Of a DNA stretch of 64,000 bases, positions 54,716 through 64,000 are shown piece by piece (within the stretch, counting starts at the first letter, position 1; every line of letters starts with the position of its first letter). A model generated the notes under the pieces. That model saw only the letters and a list, made by a program, of their open reading frames with translations, was not told the origin of the DNA and searched no databases. The position numbers and the translations under genes were made by a program. Source of the stretch: Nitzschia sp. pyKryTriq1 (Eukaryota > Bacillariophyta > Bacillariophyceae > Bacillariales > Bacillariaceae). The DNA is taken from the NCBI GenBank assembly GCA_956465555.1, contig OY101128.1, forward strand, positions 930,001 through 994,000, given 5' to 3'.

Positions 54716-56044
54716 TTACCGCTTTCGTTTTCCGACATGGGCGGCGACACGACCATCCGCTGACGAACTCCCATCGTTGTCGTCGTCAATGATGCTGCTG
54801 ATCGATGTATTTGATTTACAGAGCGAAGGATTCATGGATAGGCAGTAGTAAAGACAATCCAGACTGTCGGCCGTTTCTGCCATGACATTGATCCAATCAT
54901 CGTTCGGCCTACTGCTAATAACACTACTAGTCGAAGCAAGATGTTCTTCTTTTCCACAAGAGTCACCATCACTACCGGTACCATGGAACAATCGTTTCCT
55001 GCCGGCAGCATTCAATTTGAGATACATGGTTTTGGCCTGCGAAAAGACGAGATTCTCAGCATCGTCATCCCGAAACAAGGAGAGGAACTCGAGATGGGAA
55101 TTCTTCTCCAACATTTCCTGTTGTTTCCGCAGTACGTCAACCGACACACCGACTGCCGCAGCGGTGTAGTTTTCAAATAGGGACAGCGTTTGATTGTGAT
55201 GCTGAAAGGCATCCAAAATTTCTAGATAGCACTCTTCTTCACTGGACACCAGCGTGAGCCGAACCGTCTTCAAGGTTGTATTGTGGCAGATCATCTCGGC
55301 GATATAATCCAAGGGCGCGGTCGTCGTCGTCGTCGTCGTCGTCGTCATTACTTCGTCGTGGTCATCGAGAAGATACCCCAGAGAAAACTCGCGTAGGACC
55401 GAGTTGCGTTGCAGCGACTCGAATAGTGTCGCACCGGCCTCTGGATAGAGTCGAGCTCCGCTATACGTTTCCACCTTGATGGATTTCAAGCTTGGAGATT
55501 GAAGGATGGAAGAAAGCCACAATTCGCAGTCTACATGGGGTGGGTCTTCCAGCACAAGTTCCGTCAATTTTGGAGCTTCCGCCAGGGCCACTCCCACTTC
55601 TACGGGAACTCCTCTCCCTCTCCCACCACCACGATAATCAAAATCATCACCACCGCTGCTCTCGACTCCGGTCCAATCTAAATGGCACATTCGAAGGTTC
55701 TCGTGTCGCAGCAGGGGCCGAGCTGCCATAAAGTCCTCACTCGACACCGCCGCGATGGTCAGATTCTCGATAGAAGGAATACGCGCCAGCGCTTGAAACA
55801 AATCCGCAAGTTCTTGGTAGCTCCGCGCTCCTTCGCCGCCCTGGTAGCGCTCGACCTTGACGCTTTCGATGGTCGAGTTGCGGGACAAGCTTGCCAGGAG
55901 ACGACTCCAGACATCGTCGTCGTAGAAATCAACGTCTAGCGAGAGCTGCTGGAAGTCGGGATCATTGTGAACCAAGTGATACAGCACCCACTCAATGTCC
56001 ATACTGAGGACTCGATCCAGGCTCATCTCACCAGCAGCGAGCAT
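54716..56044 (-). CDS. Leucine-rich repeat protein (ribonuclease-inhibitor type)
   Basis: 442 aa, single exon, ATG at 56044. About eight imperfect repeats with spacing of 26-30 residues carry patterns such as SLSRNSTIESVKVERY, LLRHENLRMCHLDWT, APKLTELVLEDP, ILQSPSLKSIKVETY, SLQRNSVLREFSLGY and NTTLKTVRLTLV. These are long RI-type LRRs like those widespread in diatom proteins. The C-terminal third (after about 330) has no repeats and ends in a basic GKRKR. No signal peptide or kinase domain. A Thr run (MTTTTTTTTT) interrupts one repeat. A protein-interaction role is inferred from the fold. Confidence 0.75.
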   Translation of the reverse strand: MLAAGEMSLDRVLSMDIEWVLYHLVHNDPDFQQLSLDVDFYDDDVWSRLLASLSRNSTIESVKVERYQGGEGARSYQELADLFQALARIPSIENLTIAAVSSEDFMAARPLLRHENLRMCHLDWTGVESSGGDDFDYRGGGRGRGVPVEVGVALAEAPKLTELVLEDPPHVDCELWLSSILQSPSLKSIKVETYSGARLYPEAGATLFESLQRNSVLREFSLGYLLDDHDEVMTTTTTTTTTAPLDYIAEMICHNTTLKTVRLTLVSSEEECYLEILDAFQHHNQTLSLFENYTAAAVGVSVDVLRKQQEMLEKNSHLEFLSLFRDDDAENLVFSQAKTMYLKLNAAGRKRLFHGTGSDGDSCGKEEHLASTSSVISSRPNDDWINVMAETADSLDCLYYCLSMNPSLCKSNTSISSIIDDDNDGSSSADGRVAAHVGKRKR

Positions 56045-56933
56045 GCGGATGGAAGCATGTTCTATGGACTGTCGTTACCGTTGGGAACTACACGACTGTC
56101 TGTAGCTGTCGGAGGAGTCTTTACTTCTTGGATGCATACACCAGAGACTATAGAGCATCGGTTCTGATGTGAGAGAGGAGAGACAATGTACTGGTACTGT
56201 ACCGTACGAGTCAGTCGTCTCTAGAGTAGAGAGACAGGGAGTAGGAGATGCTAGCGGGGGATCAAGAGGCATCACATCAAGCAACACCGCTCCATGCACC
56301 CGCGTGCAAACAGAATCACCTTCAAACCACGTCAAACCTAGTACGGAGGTCTAATACCGATGCCGATCTGATGGGATGCGCTCACAAAAAAGGTCGGACC
56401 GCACCGAACTGGTTCGTCGGTGGGAGCGCGAGAGCGCGAGATCATCATCACACGCGGTCGGCAAGCGAGGTGCGCGGCTGTTCGCGCATGGATGCGAAAA
56501 TGGGATGCGGGGGAGGAATTTTATTTGGGAGCTTTTATCCCCAAAATAGAAAATCTCAACGGTCCGCCCGCTCGCTCAACGCTCGCATCTCAACGCTCGC
56601 AACGCACAACGGATAGTTGTGCACGTGCCCTCACACTCTATCGCCTTCCAGTTGGCGATACTCAGCATACATGTTGGCCAGTGAGGTGAGAGAATGAACA
56701 TATTCAGTATTGAATATTCAAATTATCACCGAATAACGCTCTGGCCGCCATAGCAAAATCGCAAAACGCCAATGGTCATAATTAATCGATCCAACACACA
56801 CGAAATACATAAGGTCCAAGGGCATATTCCAACTGATCGGCGAGGAGTCGCTAATCGAAATCGTCACATTCTCGACGCTTCCGCCCAGAAACCGAGAATC
56901 CGGACGTCCATATTGACTTCACAAAATCTGAAG

Positions 56934-59900
56934 ATGAAGGTCTCCGCCTTTGCTCTCTTCTCTTTGGCTGCCCTCGGGCATGCTAATGCTAAAAGCCAGC
57001 TTCGAAAGAATGGTGCTGACAACGTAGAGTCGTTCGAGGAGGAATCCAAGTGGTTTGCTCGTTTCGTTCAAGAAGTGGACTCTCTTGCCACTCCTCCCCC
57101 GACGCCTGGACCAACGCTTCCCCCGACGCCTGCCCCGGTCGTTCCTCCTACGCCTGCCCCGGTCGTTCCTCCTACGCCTGCCCCGGTCGTTCCCCCGACG
57201 CCTGCCCCAGTCGTCCCCCCGACGCCTGCCCCGGTCGTCCCCCCGACGCCTGCCCCGGTCGTTCCCCCAACGCCTGCCCCGGTCGTTCCCCCAACGCCTG
57301 CCCCAGTCGTTCCTCCTACGCCTGCCCCAGTCGTTCCTCCTACGCCTGCTCCGGTTGTTCCCCCAACGCCTGCCCCGGTCGTTCCTCCTACGCCTGCTCC
57401 TTTCGAGACTCCCATGCCATCGGCTGACCCTACGGGATCTTGTGGAGCGGTTGTTGAGCTCAACTGTACCTACGTTGATCCCGAGACAGGTATCGTGACT
57501 GACTGTGAAGAGCTTCCTCCGATTGACAGCCTCGTCTGTACTTGCCCGGAGTGTGTCCGTGAAGTTGTCTTCATGTACACTGGAAACGCATGTGATGGAC
57601 TTGCGGACTGCATTGACACCGCCGGCGCTCCAGGTGCTGGCACCATCACCTTCTCGCCCTGTGATACCGACATCGTTGCTTTCACCGGAACTGTTGCGGC
57701 CGGCGACATGATCACCATCGGCAGTCCCGAAGGTGAATGTCTTCCTGACTGCATGGATGTCACCGTTGTTGGTGCCACTAGCACCCAGACTTTCAAGATC
57801 GATAGTTCTTGCGATGACAACGGCTTGGTGTTGAAGGACTCCTACGGTGCCATTGACTTCGAAGGATACAGTTGCGACACAGGCGACATCAACAACTGCC
57901 TCCAAGAGATTATCTACGGAATTGATGCTTGCAACTTTGGAACTGATGAGCTTACTCTTTACGAGTTGCTCTTCTACTTCAACGGCGAGACTACCGATTT
58001 GCTTGGAGAAGGTAACACTCCTATCTTGCCACCGGGCGAATGCTACGACGCAGTCTTCAACGAGTTTGCTGATAGGTGCATGGAGTCCGAGTACTGCGCC
58101 AATGTCACCATGAATTCCACCATGCCCAATGGTGGTCCCATCTGCGAAGACCAAGACGAAATCAAATTCGTCATCCCTGCATCGACTTTGCCTCCCACTC
58201 CTGGACCTACCCTTCCCCCCGTGCCTGGACCTACCCCTCCCCCCGTGCCTGGACCTACCCCTCCCCCCGTGCCTGGACCTACCCCTCCCCCCGTGCCTCC
58301 GCCAAGTAAGTTCTCACAGATTCAAATGCTGTTTACGTATGTTCCATTACCAGTATTCTCACCCAACTTTTCTCCAGCACCCGCTCCCATCCCAGGTACA
58401 CCTGCTCCTGTGACTCCTGCTCCTGTGACTCCCGCTCCCATCCTGACTCCTGCTCCTGTAACTCCTGCTCCCATCCCAGGTACCCCTGCTCCTGTGACTC
58501 CTTCCCCAACCCCGCCCCCAGCCTCGCCCGCCCCAACGTCAGGCTCCTGCAGTGCCGAAGTCAGCTTCAACTGCACTTACACTTTGGACGGAGTGGAAGC
58601 ATCCTGCGAGACCCTCCCACCGATCGATACTCCTTTCTGCACCTGCCCTGAAGGATGTGTCAAGGAACTTCAGTTCGTCTACACTGGGAACTTCTGCCAA
58701 GGAACACCAGATGACTGTTCAAATATTGGCGCAGCCCTCCCTAGTCCAGCTCTTGTAACTATCACCAATTGCGAGGACGGCAGTGGCCAAGTACTCTACA
58801 GTGAATCACAAGTGCCCGGGGATATTATCGCAATTCCGGCTGGAGCTCTTTGCTTGCCTAGCTGCATGGCCGTTTCCATCGCCAACCCCGCTGCCCCAGA
58901 CGCAGTTGGTCAAACCTTCACCCTTGACACTTCGTGCGCCAACCGTGAGCTCGTCTTGACCGAATCCTACGGCGCACTCGACTTCGTTGGCTACAGCTGC
59001 GACGCAAACGATGTCAATAACTGCTTGCAAGAAATTGTATACGGAATCGAAGCCTGCAATGTTGGAACCAACGACTTGACCCTCTATGACTTGCTCTTTT
59101 ACTTCAACGGTGAAACCACTGAGTTGATCGGAGAGGACCTTCCTCTCGGTGCTGGACAGTGCGCTGAGGAGGTTGTCGTTGAATTTGCTAACAGGTGCCA
59201 AACTATGGAATACTGTGCTGAGATAACCATGAACGCCACAAACCCCATCACTGGAGAACCCGTCTGTGAAGATACTGAAGAAATCAAGTTCAACATTACA
59301 GTTAATACCCTACCCCCGACCCCGGCCCCGTCGCCAGCCCCATCGCCGTCCTCTCCTGCCCCGACTGGATCATGCGACCTCAACGTCGTTGTCGTCCCCG
59401 AGTGCCCCATCATCGAGTGTGCCTTTGACCGTTGCCGCGAACGTCCTTACCGCATGTTGTTCCGTGTCGAAGCAAGACCATGCGCTGACTCCATCCTCAG
59501 ACGTTGCCCTGGTCAAGATCCCGATTCTTGCTCGTGCATCCGTAACGTCACGATCGATGAGTCTGGATGGCCAGATCAAAAGTTCACTTGCTCGGATTTC
59601 AATGGTGGTCCTATTGTGGGTTCTACAGGACCCTACTATGTTAAGGCTTACGGGCAAAAGGACCTCGAAATGTACTTCGAGGGTCCTGTTGAACTTCCAG
59701 GAGGTCGTTTCAATGCCAGTACTGTCAACGACGAAGTCGAGGCCAATTCGTTCTTGGAGTTGTATGAGTATGATGCCGCAACCGGCCAACCGGGTTTAAT
59801 GCTTCAGCAAGTTCTTTTCCACAGTTCGTGCTCGCAGCAGCTGTATCTCTTGGATATCTTTGGCTCGTTCCAACTCATCGAATTCGAGTCGACAAATAAT

Positions 59901-60287
59901 GGAATCGTTGGCTTTGGAGTTGCACCAACGGTCGGGTTCGAAATCAGTCTTGGTATCGAAGGGCAGGCATTGTCTCTCGACTTCCTCTATATTGTTGTCC
60001 TTTCCAACACCACCGGCCTGATCCAACCCCAAGTGATTGAGATTCCGATCCCCCCTCCCCCCGAAAATGGAGTTTCTGAAAGCCAACCCTTCACCGCTCA
60101 AACGCAAATTGTGCTTATCCCAGGCGAAGACTTTTCTGTCATTACTAACATCGGTGCTACATATGAAAGTGGTATTGGGTGCTACGATGTCTCAGAATCC
60201 GTCATCAAATGTGATGCCACCGTTGAGCCCACTATCATCGAAGATCGAGCTGTGGACGGAACAGGTGCCCCTGTCGAAGTACCTTAA
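56934..60287 (+). CDS. Secreted Pro/Thr-rich protein with duplicated cysteine domains (DUF7467-like)
   Basis: Exons 56934-58305 and 58378-60287; A+CA gives Thr and continues PxPAP; 1093 aa. Signal peptide [19 protein letters not shown]. At about 62-157 are 11 copies of PTPAPVVP (a 24-base DNA repeat) and one PTPAPFET. Domain A (about 167-417) and domain B (about 512-768) are paralogous: [13 protein letters not shown] / [29 protein letters not shown] / [17 protein letters not shown], and [13 protein letters not shown] / [13 protein letters not shown], with matching cysteines. They are joined by two further Pro-rich linkers (PGPTPPPV and PAPVTPAP repeats). Domain C (about 786-1093) is different: [19 protein letters not shown] and a beta-rich end. 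Family identity (DUF7467) is from memory. Extracellular or wall-associated location is inferred from signal, linkers and cysteines. Confidence 0.82.
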   Translation: MKVSAFALFSLAALGHANAKSQLRKNGADNVESFEEESKWFARFVQEVDSLATPPPTPGPTLPPTPAPVVPPTPAPVVPPTPAPVVPPTPAPVVPPTPAPVVPPTPAPVVPPTPAPVVPPTPAPVVPPTPAPVVPPTPAPVVPPTPAPVVPPTPAPFETPMPSADPTGSCGAVVELNCTYVDPETGIVTDCEELPPIDSLVCTCPECVREVVFMYTGNACDGLADCIDTAGAPGAGTITFSPCDTDIVAFTGTVAAGDMITIGSPEGECLPDCMDVTVVGATSTQTFKIDSSCDDNGLVLKDSYGAIDFEGYSCDTGDINNCLQEIIYGIDACNFGTDELTLYELLFYFNGETTDLLGEGNTPILPPGECYDAVFNEFADRCMESEYCANVTMNSTMPNGGPICEDQDEIKFVIPASTLPPTPGPTLPPVPGPTPPPVPGPTPPPVPGPTPPPVPPPSKFSQIQMLFTYVPLPVFSPNFSPAPAPIPGTPAPVTPAPVTPAPILTPAPVTPAPIPGTPAPVTPSPTPPPASPAPTSGSCSAEVSFNCTYTLDGVEASCETLPPIDTPFCTCPEGCVKELQFVYTGNFCQGTPDDCSNIGAALPSPALVTITNCEDGSGQVLYSESQVPGDIIAIPAGALCLPSCMAVSIANPAAPDAVGQTFTLDTSCANRELVLTESYGALDFVGYSCDANDVNNCLQEIVYGIEACNVGTNDLTLYDLLFYFNGETTELIGEDLPLGAGQCAEEVVVEFANRCQTMEYCAEITMNATNPITGEPVCEDTEEIKFNITVNTLPPTPAPSPAPSPSSPAPTGSCDLNVVVVPECPIIECAFDRCRERPYRMLFRVEARPCADSILRRCPGQDPDSCSCIRNVTIDESGWPDQKFTCSDFNGGPIVGSTGPYYVKAYGQKDLEMYFEGPVELPGGRFNASTVNDEVEANSFLELYEYDAATGQPGLMLQQVLFHSSCSQQLYLLDIFGSFQLIEFESTNNGIVGFGVAPTVGFEISLGIEGQALSLDFLYIVVLSNTTGLIQPQVIEIPIPPPPENGVSESQPFTAQTQIVLIPGEDFSVITNIGATYESGIGCYDVSESVIKCDATVEPTIIEDRAVDGTGAPVEVP
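57117..57402 (+). repeat. 24-base minisatellite coding PTPAPVVP
   Basis: Twelve units with synonymous variation at third positions (GGTCGTT/AGTCGTC/GGTTGTT) and conserved protein sequence, except the last unit (PAPF). Array length is likely polymorphic. Confidence 0.85.
58306..58377 (+). other. In-frame 72-base intron in the Pro-rich linker
   Basis: Donor CCAA|GTAAGT, acceptor TTCTCCAG|CACCCG. The length is a multiple of three and contains no stop, so retention would add 24 residues (KFSQIQ..FSPA); removal restores the perfect PTPAPIP linker. Confidence 0.7.
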
Positions 60288-61514
60288 TCAAAGAAATCAC
60301 TTGAGGAAGTGACAATATATGTTTTGGACCAGTCAATTATATCATTCGAACGCCTCTTGCACTCTTGAGATTTGGAAGCTGGAAGCTAAGAAAATGAAAA
60401 AGTAACTAGTAGAGAAATTACATTGTAATCATCAGCACCTTGCCTTTTTTGCATCGTCTCTCTCTATTGCCTCCAACCCAACCAGAGCCAACGACAACCA
60501 AAGCTAGCACATAAATCGATCCTCTTTGTTTAGCGGTTGTGCCCACTTCTCTCGCCTCGATAGCAAAGTACGAATCACATCATATTTTTGTCCCACTACG
60601 TTCGCGGAAACTTAGCGAGCAGTAACATCCTCGGTAGACATAACATTTATTCGATTTCGATACCATATTATTTTTATTCGTGTACATATTTTTCGGCGGA
60701 ACTACTTTTTGTATACTGCTGTACTTGGGTTGTCTTGGATCCATGGCTTGCGCCGCCCCCGTCGCCTAGCTACTCCAAAAAGGGCTAATGGAGGTTTCTT
60801 AGTTTTACAAGAAGATCGAATTCAAATGAAATGAGGATGGGTGATGTAGTTATCGCATGCGTTGGTGGTAGGTAGACACAATGAAAGGCAACGCCTGTCA
60901 ATAAATCAATCCTCGCTCGGAACGACTAGAGTAGAAGAATCAATCTCAAAACCACAGTACTCGTTTTTCATCAGCCCTCTTCAGAGGGTCTCGATGTGTA
61001 TTTTTCTGTGGCTCCTTGGGAGATGATTTCCCTGGAAGCCAGCATTCTTTTCTTCTAATTCACCAACAGGCTTCCTTGATGACGACATCTAAAAGGAGAA
61101 AGAGGGCACTTGTACCCCCATCATCTTGACTCGAAACAAGAAGAAAAAGAGTGCTGCTCTTTGTTCTTGTGGATATGATCTTGACCTTGATATATGAACT
61201 TCATTATTTACTTGCTACCCTTGTTTGCGATGGAGAAGGAGTGCCCAACAAGGTGGCCTTCCGATTAAATCTCTTCTTGCCACTTCTTGAGTCAGACCTC
61301 TCTCGGCTTCCTTTCTTCAAGATCACTAATACAACATAGAATCGCAATGAAACAATTTCAATACCTTGCATTGAGTGTGCTTCAACTTGGACAGTACACG
61401 TACAGTGCATCAGGCGCATGGACCTCACAGGGGCCTAGACAACTTGGATCGCTTTTAAAAAATATAGCATGGGTTGGAAAGGATCGCTCAGCACCTCACA
61501 CTCAATGCGGAATT
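60288..61514. other. Intergenic, convergent genes
   Basis: The 3' ends of the PTPAP gene and the SR-type gene face each other across about 1.2 kb. No gene, RNA or clear repeat was identified. Confidence 0.5.
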
Positions 61515-62821
61515 TTAGATCCATTCGTCGTTAGCACCCTCACCAACAGCTGGCTTGCCCTCGTTGTTTCCACCACCGTCCTTTTGCCCCTTCGACGGTT
61601 CAGCATCTCGCGGACCATCACGGCGATCTCCATTTTCCCGGCGACGATCGCGATTACGATCACGCCCTCCATCTCGCTGTCGTTGCCTGTGACGTTCGAA
61701 GGACGAAGAGCGCTCAAACTCCGCAGGTCCGCCGCGTGGATTGCCGCCACCGCCACCGCGACCTCTCATCTCATTGGGAGTCTTGCGGCGTTCTTGGGCG
61801 AATACGACTTCTAGTTCTCTCCCCTTGATCTTGAATCGATCCATTTCTTCCCTCGCCTCCCGAGCCATATCGGGGTTTGCGTATTCAATGAATGCAAAAC
61901 CTTTGGTCTGTTGCGAATGGTAGTCGCGGGGGATGTACACGTCCCGGACCTCACCGATGCGGCCAAAAGCCGTTTGCAAATCTTCAGATGTCACAGTTGG
62001 TGCCACATTGCGGACTAACAGGGAAACTCCTGGCGGACCTTCATCACGACGGCGGCGCTCGCCTCTACGAGATGGAGGGGGTCCTCCTCGGCCAGGAGGA
62101 CCGCCTCCTCCAGGGCCATATCGATCGAATGGGGCGTCCCCATGCGGTGGGGGCGGACCCCTTCCTGGCGGGCCGAAGTCGTCTCGGTGTCCTGCCAAAG
62201 AAATTGGACCATCAAGGAATGAATAACTCACAACATTAGATATCATCCGTCGTGAAAAAGGGCTATCACTGGACAAACGAAACTATATCTTGCGTACCTC
62301 TGCCATGCCCGCCCCCTCGAAAATCATCGGGCGGACCGTAACCATCAAGTCCTGGCGGACCTCTGTCTCGAAACCCACCACCCCGGTAGTCTCTGTCGCG
62401 CTCAAAGCGGCCACCCTGTGAATAGAAAGGATGTGAAGATAGAAGACGTGGAAGCACTACTTGGTCAGCTAATATAATTCATTCATGCCGGATATTCGAT
62501 CGTCTCACTTTTCTTGTCGCAAATAGGCCGATAAAAAAGACGGACAGACGAAGAACTTACGCGAGGCGAGGGACTCCGGCTCCAACTTCGACTTCGTGAT
62601 CGGCCCCTCCTCCTTCTTCCACTGCTACTGCCACCACCACCACTTCGAAAGGCGGGTGGCGATCTGGAACGACTTCGGGGGCTTCTGCTTCGGCTGCGAC
62701 TTCCTCGTCGTCTCCCGCGCCCGCGAGGCGAGCGAGATCGACTCCGCCGCGGTGGCGGCCGATCCTCCTCCTCCGGAGGTGCCGCCCCGCCTCCTCCGCC
62801 GGGCGAAGGGTGGCTGGACAT
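61515..62821 (-). CDS. SC35-like SR splicing factor (RRM + RS)
   Basis: Exons 62821-62561, 62415-62298 and 62191-61515; 351 aa; phases 0 and 1 agree (G+GA = Gly). Residues 1-87 are an RS domain (SRSRSRSPRSRSRSP and related runs). Residues 88-165 are Gly/Arg/Pro-rich (RGG-like). One RRM follows at about 185-265: SLLVRNVAP (RNP2), then KGFAFIEYA (RNP1), ending FKIKGRELEVVFAQERRKTP, the pattern of SC35/SCL-type SR proteins. An Arg/Asp-rich tail carries further RD dipeptides. The RS domain in front of the RRM resembles plant SCL proteins. Role: spliceosome assembly and splice-site choice in the nucleus. Confidence 0.87.
62192..62297 (-). other. SR gene intron 2
   Basis: 106 bp, donor GGCAGAG|GTACGC, acceptor TTGGCAG|GACACC. 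Confidence 0.75.
62416..62560 (-). other. SR gene intron 1
   Basis: 145 bp, donor CCTCGC|GTAAGT, acceptor TTCACAG|GGTGGC. Confidence 0.75.
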
Positions 62822-63658
62822 GGTGATACAATCGACCTACCGGTACCAGGTACCTTGCTTACGGTGTCAAGAGGCCTTTCTGCCTGGCAACAGCAAGCTA
62901 CAGTACGTAGCTGCTGATGATGAGAGTTGCAACAAAAACAAAAACGATACCTCGGCGCTGAAAGCGGTCCAAGTGTCATAATCGATCATCGTAGCATCGC
63001 TAACAAGACTTGCAGGCGCCGAAAATTTGCTTCCGGTACGGTAGATACTGTTGCGAGTACGCGCGGCCGCCGGCGGGAGTTTCCAGTGCTCAGTCTTTAG
63101 TTTTTCAAAAGTCACAGCGCTGATCCGTGATTTTGATTTTGGTGATTCCAGATTCCTCATTCCTTCGCGTCGTGCTGGACGACACTCCGAAATGGGCATA
63201 TATGTATTTTTGACACCGAAGGACGGCATGCGCGTGCTTGTGTACAGTAGAATGAAAGGCGAGATTTCGTACCTGGTACAACTCACGGTCGGTGGCATCA
63301 TCATGCATGCATGCATGCATGAGCGAGAACAAAAACGAGAAGCCACACCTCGCACGTGCCGGTACTGTACTGTACCTGGTACAATACTTGTACCTGGTAG
63401 ACGTCTACCGGGGTACCATTACTCTGCACAGTCACAGGGTAAGTACGGTACAAGTACAGTACCACAGTACCTGGTTCGTACTGCACTTTACCGCGGGCGG
63501 GGGACCACCCAGAAGGAAAGTATCTTGCATGTTCTGCACCCGCAAGAGTAGTACGGTACCTGGTAGTCTACTATTAGGAGCAAAAAATAAAGAACAACAT
63601 CACAAAAATTCTCACCAACTAAAACGTTAAAATAAAGGTCAGCAACAATCGATCAATC
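62822..63658. other. Divergent intergenic, GTAC-rich
   Basis: Promoter space for the SR gene and the partial gene. Exact GTACCTGGTAC/GTACCAGGTAC words occur at 62843, 63269 and 63372, with near copies at 63390, 63468 and 63556; an ATGC repeat lies at 63303-63320. Confidence 0.5.
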
Positions 63659-64000
63659 ATGAAACAAAAGGAAGCCAGTAGTATCAGCAGCAGCAGCAGC
63701 AGCAGCAGCAAGCCCAAGGCCGAAACCGTTGGCGAAGAGTTATATTTGGTTCATTTGCGACGCCACGAAGGCGAAGAACCAAGACCCGAAGACTTTGACT
63801 TTGAAAGTCCTCATCATCTTCTCAACAAGAAGCGAGACTACAGCAGCGCCGGGGAAGAACTGTGGAATGTTCACATGAAACGGTCACGAGGAATGGAGCC
63901 AGATATTGACTGTGATGGGGAGGAGAAGCCAGGAGGCGAGCCCCATCCCAAGGAAGACATCAAGCACTGCCGCTACAACTTGCGAACCCGGAGGAGGGAA
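63659..64000 (+). CDS. Partial unknown gene, cut by the window end
   Basis: Open from ATG at 63659 to the last base (114 codons). An N-terminal Ser run (about 9-18, AGC repeat) is followed by two related segments: VGEELYLVHLRRHEGEEPRP and AGEELWNVHMKRSRGMEPD, so a repeat of about 48 residues. The remaining sequence is charged. No family recognised; length unknown. Confidence 0.45.
   Translation, partial: MKQKEASSISSSSSSSSKPKAETVGEELYLVHLRRHEGEEPRPEDFDFESPHHLLNKKRDYSSAGEELWNVHMKRSRGMEPDIDCDGEEKPGGEPHPKEDIKHCRYNLRTRRRE

Noticed and set aside
56919-58154. 411-codon minus-strand frame with Arg/Gly-rich repeats
   Set aside because: Complement of the PTPAP minisatellite; the basic repeat is a by-product of the plus-strand proline code.
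61287-61814. 175-codon plus-strand frame
   Set aside because: Overlaps the SR gene last exon in antisense; its hydrophobic residues come from reversed Arg codons.

Overview
The window is nuclear DNA from a diatom, most likely a raphid pennate. The evidence is indirect but consistent. Introns are short (about 70-185 bp) with GT..AG ends. Three heat-shock-factor genes lie within 13 kb, and this family is strongly expanded in diatoms. One gene carries the stramenopile domain DUF6824. Three genes have bipartite plastid presequences with an ASAFAP-like site (TEA|F, ASA|W, VRA|F). There is also a PT/PAP-rich secreted cysteine protein of a kind seen in diatoms. The base usage resembles Seminavis or Pseudo-nitzschia type genomes, but no species call is made. 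I saw no viral element, CRISPR array, rRNA or convincing tRNA.

Layout: about 24 protein genes on both strands, separated by 0.06-2.6 kb. 1-11 kb: a Red1/ZFC3H1-type zinc-finger protein with C-terminal leucine-rich repeats (+), a diatom-type unknown (-), a plastid-type protein-L-isoaspartate methyltransferase (+) and the cohesin kleisin RAD21 (-). 12-25.5 kb: three HSF genes (two tandem on -, one on +) flanking a plastid-type SET-domain gene and a PH+DUF1336 (EDR2-like) gene whose 3' end has been duplicated downstream. 26-33.5 kb: an extended complex I NDUFA2/B8 subunit (+) facing a fused alpha/beta branched-chain 2-oxoacid dehydrogenase E1 (-), both presumably mitochondrial, then a long coiled-coil protein (+). 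33.4-36 kb: a repeat-rich gap with a palindromic element and weak ORFs. 36-46.5 kb: a SEC14-like + DUF6824 protein, a second coiled-coil protein, a small unknown and a Methyltransf_32-type methyltransferase, all on +. 46.5-53 kb: a secretory-pathway protein with a two-helix membrane hairpin and a ferritin-like diiron domain (-), an HPP membrane protein (+) and a plastid-targeted RsmD-like rRNA methyltransferase (-). 53.5-64 kb: a decayed paralogue, an LRR protein (-), the intact PTPAP/cysteine-domain protein (+), an SC35-like SR splicing factor (-) and the start of an unknown gene running off the end.

There is no operon logic; neighbours mostly have unrelated roles. Loose groupings are the HSF trio, the convergent mitochondrial pair, and the secreted protein next to its broken paralogue. 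Exon joins were deduced by hand from GT/AG sites, reading phase and family alignment, so they are predictions. The intergenic DNA holds several recurring words: GTACCWGGTAC, CTAGTAG/TCTCTAC hairpins, and a palindromic element centred on GGCCCCTATAGGGGCC. These are the least explained part of the window.
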